This document shows positions 60,778 through 64,000 of a stretch of 64,000 nucleotides of DNA, piece by piece. The notes beneath the pieces were generated by a model. That model had not been told where the DNA came from. It did no database searches and worked only from the letters and a program-made list of their open reading frames with translations. The stretch is taken from the NCBI GenBank assembly GCA_017643925.1, contig JAEPML010000004.1:62001-126000 (forward strand), written 5' to 3'. Origin of the DNA: Roseibium sp. (lineage in GTDB: Bacteria > Pseudomonadota > Alphaproteobacteria > Rhizobiales > Stappiaceae). Made by a program: the position numbers and the translations under genes. Each line of letters begins with the position of its first letter. Position 1 is the stretch's first letter.

Positions 60778-61773
60778 TCATCCTCCAAAGGCCTGGGCGA
60801 TACTCAGGTAAAGTGGAATACCGAGTGTCAGGTTGAACGGGAACGTAATCCCGAGCGACATTGTCAGATAGATCGAGGGATTGGCTTCCGGCAAGGCCAC
60901 GCGCATCGCCGCTGGAACGGCGATATAGGAAGCCGATGCGCTCAGCGTCATCAGGAGCACGGTCCCGCCTACCGACAGGCCGATCAAGCTCGCGGCGACA
61001 AACCCAGCGACGGCGCCGATAAGCGGCATCAGGACCCCGAACAGGATCAGACCAGGCCGCATATGGTGCGCACTGCTGCGCAGCCCGCGGCCGGCAACAA
61101 GCCCCATATCCAGGAGGAACAGGCAGAGCACGCCCTTGAACGGCGCCACGATGAAACTTTCGATATCCGCCAGGCCTTTCGGACCGGACAGGAAACCGAT
61201 CACGAAGGAACCGACCAGCAGCACGATCGAGCCGTTCAGCAGGATTTCTCGCACCAGACCCTTGGTCCCTTGCGCATTTTCCGCGGCATTCTTCGAGCCG
61301 GAAAATTTTGCAACCAGCCAGAGCGCGGAAAGGATCGCGGGAGCTTCCATGACAGCAGCGACAGCCACCAGATAGCCTTCACTGTCCAGCCCCTGGCTCT
61401 GCAACACGGATGTCGCCGCAACGAAGGTCACGATGGAGATCGACCCGTAGTGCCCTGCAACAGCTGCCGCATCAATGGTCCCGAGCCGGGTCATTGTCCT
61501 GAGCAGGCCAAAAGCCACGAAGGGGATGGCAAACGAGAGGATCAACCCGGCGAGGACCGACAGCAGCAGTGTTGAATCGACGCCGTGATTGCTGACGCTT
61601 ACACCGCCTTTGAAGCCGATCGCGAACAGGAGGTAGATCGACAGGGTCTTGGCAGCCGCTTCCGGCACTGAAAGGTCGGATCGGACGAATGCCGCCCCGA
61701 GACCGAGCACAAAGAAGAGGATGATCGGCGACAGCAGGTTCTCTGCCGCCAATGAAAAAATCGTTTCCACCAA
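60778..61773 (-). CDS. sbtA: SbtA-type sodium-dependent bicarbonate transporter
   Basis: A 331-residue membrane protein with about ten hydrophobic segments in two inverted halves, as in the SbtA family (DUF897). GLGAAFVRSDLSVPEAAAKTLSIYLLFAIGFKGG and the second-half GLSVGGTVLLMTLSASASYIAVPAAMRVALPEANPSIYLTMSLGITFPFNLTLGIP are characteristic of SbtA. In cyanobacteria it imports bicarbonate with sodium and is inhibited by SbtB. The start is TTG/GTG around 61773 and is uncertain. It lies in a minus-strand block with sbtB, carbonic anhydrase and, further upstream, meaA. Confidence 0.88.
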   Translation of the reverse strand: MVETIFSLAAENLLSPIILFFVLGLGAAFVRSDLSVPEAAAKTLSIYLLFAIGFKGGVSVSNHGVDSTLLLSVLAGLILSFAIPFVAFGLLRTMTRLGTIDAAAVAGHYGSISIVTFVAATSVLQSQGLDSEGYLVAVAAVMEAPAILSALWLVAKFSGSKNAAENAQGTKGLVREILLNGSIVLLVGSFVIGFLSGPKGLADIESFIVAPFKGVLCLFLLDMGLVAGRGLRSSAHHMRPGLILFGVLMPLIGAVAGFVAASLIGLSVGGTVLLMTLSASASYIAVPAAMRVALPEANPSIYLTMSLGITFPFNLTLGIPLYLSIAQAFGG

Positions 61774-61931
61774 GACGTTTGTCTGCCCTTGCTAAAGTCC
61801 CACTCGTTTCCTGTTTTCGCGCCCGAATGCAAAATACGGGAAAATACGTATCCGCGCCGATATGGGACAAACGGGTGAGAACTTCAAGAGCCTGTGACCA
61901 CAAAATCCGCGAAAAAGCGGGCCTTCAGGGG

Positions 61932-62312
61932 TCAGGTCGCAACATTCACGGCATGTTTGTCCTCGTTTTCGCCGTGATCCTCGTAGGCGTGTCGGACATT
62001 GTCTGCAGGTAACTTGTCTATCGGACCGGGAAGCGGATGAACCGGTCCATGGTCGATACCCGGTTCCAGCGCCTGCTGAGCCGCCGCCCTGTAGGCGGCC
62101 ACGCCGTCCAATGCATGATTTACGAGATGGTGCGCATCAATAAGGACTGCCGGATCCTCCTTGGATGATCCGGGTGTCGTATCATGGCGCTGCGCGCTGT
62201 TACGTTTTTTTCTGCGATCATAGCCGGTGCCGTCACCGTCCCGATCCGCAGGATACTCTGTCGCATGCGCCACGACCTGGGCCGATTGCGGCCTTTCGAT
62301 CGTCGTCGCCAT
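61932..62312 (-). CDS. small conserved-looking hypothetical protein
   Basis: A 126-residue hydrophilic protein, no signal peptide or membrane segment. A basic Asp/Arg/Gly-rich N-terminal half (GDGTGYDRRKKRNSAQRHD) is followed by an acidic, His-rich half (IDAHHLVNHALDGVAAYRAAAQQALEP). AGGAGG 5 nt before the ATG is an excellent ribosome binding site, which supports it being real. It lies between meaA and sbtA on the same strand. I recognise no family. Confidence 0.6.
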   Translation of the reverse strand: MATTIERPQSAQVVAHATEYPADRDGDGTGYDRRKKRNSAQRHDTTPGSSKEDPAVLIDAHHLVNHALDGVAAYRAAAQQALEPGIDHGPVHPLPGPIDKLPADNVRHAYEDHGENEDKHAVNVAT

Positions 62313-62317
62313 TCAGG

Positions 62318-62323
62318 CCTCCT
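62318..62323 (-). promoter_or_regulatory. ribosome binding site of the small hypothetical gene
   Basis: AGGAGG on the minus strand is 5 nt from the ATG at 62312, an ideal Shine-Dalgarno match that is the main argument that the 126-residue frame is translated. Confidence 0.55.
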
Positions 62324-62436
62324 GGCCATTCAGAGAGAAACCGCCTTTCTGGCGGAACCCTCTGATTCTCTCAACAAAGGGTTAACAAAGATTTACGGGA
62401 CGTTAACCTATTGATCCACCAAATACAACGCTGCTT

Positions 62437-64000
62437 CTAAGCAGCCTGCATATCGGTTTTAGCGACAATTTTCACAACATCCGCCATGATGTCTGTCAAC
62501 TGGAAGTCTTTCGGGGTGTAGACGGCAGCAACACCCATTGCCTTTAACTGGGATTCGTCTTCCTCAGGGATGATTCCACCCACGACCACGGGAATATCAC
62601 TTGCACCGGCTTCACGGAGTCTTTCCAGGACGTCACGCACAAGGGCAAGATGCGATCCGGAAAGAATCGACAGGCCAATAACATGCACGTCCTCTTCAAC
62701 AGCTGCATTGACGATCTGGGCCGGTGTCAGCCGGATGCCTTCATAGACCACTTCCATGCCGCAGTCCCGCGCGCGCACCGCGATCTGTTCAGCACCGTTT
62801 GAGTGGCCGTCGAGACCGGGCTTGCCGACCAGGAATTTCAGGCGCCTGCCGAGCTTGTCGGATACCGCCTCAACATCCTTGCGCACATTTTCCAGGTCGC
62901 CGGCGTCGTCCCGGACCGCCTGGCCGACACCCGTCGGTGCCCGGTATTCCCCAAAGACCTCACGAAGGGTTCGACCCCATTCACCGGTCGTTACCCCCGC
63001 CTTTGCTGCCGCGATGGAAGGCTCCATGATGTTGCGACCTTCCTGGGCCGCGGATTTGAGCTCCGCGAGCGCTGTCTCGACCTGAGCCGCATCCCGCTCT
63101 GAACGCCAGGCGGCAACTTTCGCAATGGCCTCTTCCTCGACATGCTCCGGAACGGTAAGAATTCCTCCATCTTCTCCCGATGCCAGGGGTGACGGCTCGC
63201 TCTCGATCCACTTGTTGACGCCGACGACCACCTGGTCGCCTGCCTCGATCCCGGCCAGACGGGCGGAGTTCGATTCGACGAGCTTGCGCTTCATGTAGCT
63301 TGAATCCACGGCAGCAACCGCGCCGCCCATGGCTTCGATCCGGGCCAGCTCCTCGCGCGCTTCCGCCTTCAGTGCTTCGACCTTGGCGGTGATTTCCGAC
63401 GAGCCCTCGAAAATATCCGCATATTCGAGAAGGTCGGTCTCGTAAGCCACGATCTGCTGCATTCGCAGGGACCATTGCTGATCGAACGGCCTGGGAAGGC
63501 CCAGCGCTTCGTTCCAGGCCGGCAGCTGCACCGCACGCGCTCTGGCGTTCTTGGACAGGACAACGGCAAGCATCTCGATCAGGATCCGGTAGACATTGTT
63601 CTCCGGTTGCTGCTCGGTCAGACCGAGCGAGTTGACCTGGACGCCATAGCGGAAGCGGCGGTAGCGCTCTTCCTCAACGCCATAACGCTCCCGGCAAATC
63701 TCGTCCCAGAGCTCGGTAAAGGCGCGCATCTTGCACATTTCGGTAACGAAACGCATGCCGGCATTGACGAAAAAGGAGATTCGGCCAACCGCCTTGGGAA
63801 AATCTTCCTCTGGAATGGCGCCGCTGGCCTCCATGGAATCAAGGATCGCCACCGCCGTTGCAAGCGCAAAGGAGAGCTCCTGGACCGGCGTCGCCCCTGC
63901 TTCCTGCAGGTGATAGGAACACACGTTCATCGGGTTCCATTTGGGCATGTTGGAATAGGTCCAGGCAATCACGTCCGTGGTCAGCTTGAGCGACGGTGCC
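62437..64000 (-). CDS. meaA: ethylmalonyl-CoA mutase/MeaA-type coenzyme B12 mutase (partial, 5' end outside)
   Basis: At least 521 codons of a B12-dependent mutase; the start lies beyond the right edge. The catalytic barrel is seen as WNPMNVCSYHLQEAGATPVQELSFALATAVAILDSM and VNSLGLTEQQPENNVYRILIEMLAVVLSKNARARAVQLPAWNEALGLPRPFDQQWSLRMQQIVAYE. The B12 domain carries GLDGHSNGAEQ (the D-x-H-x-x-G cobalt-ligand histidine), SILSGSH and VVGGIIPEED. Linked barrel and B12 domains with this arrangement are typical of MeaA, ethylmalonyl-CoA mutase of the ethylmalonyl-CoA pathway. Methylmalonyl-CoA mutase is the alternative. Confidence 0.88.
   Translation of the reverse strand, partial: APSLKLTTDVIAWTYSNMPKWNPMNVCSYHLQEAGATPVQELSFALATAVAILDSMEASGAIPEEDFPKAVGRISFFVNAGMRFVTEMCKMRAFTELWDEICRERYGVEEERYRRFRYGVQVNSLGLTEQQPENNVYRILIEMLAVVLSKNARARAVQLPAWNEALGLPRPFDQQWSLRMQQIVAYETDLLEYADIFEGSSEITAKVEALKAEAREELARIEAMGGAVAAVDSSYMKRKLVESNSARLAGIEAGDQVVVGVNKWIESEPSPLASGEDGGILTVPEHVEEEAIAKVAAWRSERDAAQVETALAELKSAAQEGRNIMEPSIAAAKAGVTTGEWGRTLREVFGEYRAPTGVGQAVRDDAGDLENVRKDVEAVSDKLGRRLKFLVGKPGLDGHSNGAEQIAVRARDCGMEVVYEGIRLTPAQIVNAAVEEDVHVIGLSILSGSHLALVRDVLERLREAGASDIPVVVGGIIPEEDESQLKAMGVAAVYTPKDFQLTDIMADVVKIVAKTDMQAA

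Noticed and set aside
1..64000. CRISPR arrays, IS elements or prophage genes
   Set aside because: I found no direct-repeat/spacer array, transposase, integrase or phage structural gene, and no obvious base-composition island.

Overview
The window looks like chromosome from a heterotrophic alphaproteobacterium of the Hyphomicrobiales (Rhizobiales) type, possibly a marine Stappiaceae-like lineage. The evidence is an alphaproteobacterial heme operon (hemC-hemD-Mic60/mitofilin homologue-hemY), an ethylmalonyl-CoA-type mutase (MeaA), a leucine/isovalerate (liu) operon led by a TetR regulator, and HmgL/LeuB/Asd/TsaD sequences of alphaproteobacterial type. The family name is inference. Genes are dense on both strands. 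I see no insertion sequence, prophage, CRISPR array or rRNA, and one tRNA.

Layout. 1-2242: end of a GFA-family gene, a Gfo/Idh/MocA oxidoreductase and a PPK2 polyphosphate kinase. 2539-11054: TetR operator, TetR gene and a liu operon (mccB, an ASCH gene, a macrodomain gene, mccA, an acyl-CoA synthetase, HMG-CoA lyase, methylglutaconyl-CoA hydratase). 11062-15098: membrane protein, double-receiver protein and two tandem orphan periplasmic binding proteins, followed by tRNA-Thr(CGT). 15499-21102: hemY, Mic60-like gene, hemD and hemC. 21200-28838: tsaD, tandem Nudix pair, gpsA, YciI, EVE, a METTL20-like methyltransferase, an M20 amidohydrolase, a membrane-anchored AlbA_2 protein and a TauE/SafE exporter. 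29018-36166: leuB, small enzymes, an eamA-marR pair divergent from a patatin/GntP pair, and a secreted ABM-domain protein with a cytochrome b561.

36244-46805: phytase-like secreted esterase, Bcr/CflA efflux pump, a PLP lyase/M24 hydrolase/Asp-Glu racemase operon, ArsC, asd, tenA and a DMT transporter. 47052-59158: two close paralogous HD-GYP genes flanking a ribose uptake block (rbsB-A-C-D-K plus LacI-type regulator), an asparaginase, and a LysR-controlled VOC/isochorismatase pair. 59168-64000, all on the minus strand: meaA (runs off the window), a small unknown gene, a SbtA-type bicarbonate transporter, its PII-like SbtB partner, a beta-carbonic anhydrase and a DinB protein.

Most notable points: (1) three near-identical AT-rich operator copies at marR and at the ABM/cytochrome b561 promoter 2.8 kb away define a likely MarR regulon; (2) a complete SbtA-SbtB-carbonic anhydrase bicarbonate module sits collinear with the ethylmalonyl-CoA mutase in a heterotroph; (3) a Mic60 ancestor lies in the heme operon; (4) a three-gene PLP-lyase/M24/racemase operon resembles part of ectoine catabolism but lacks its other genes.
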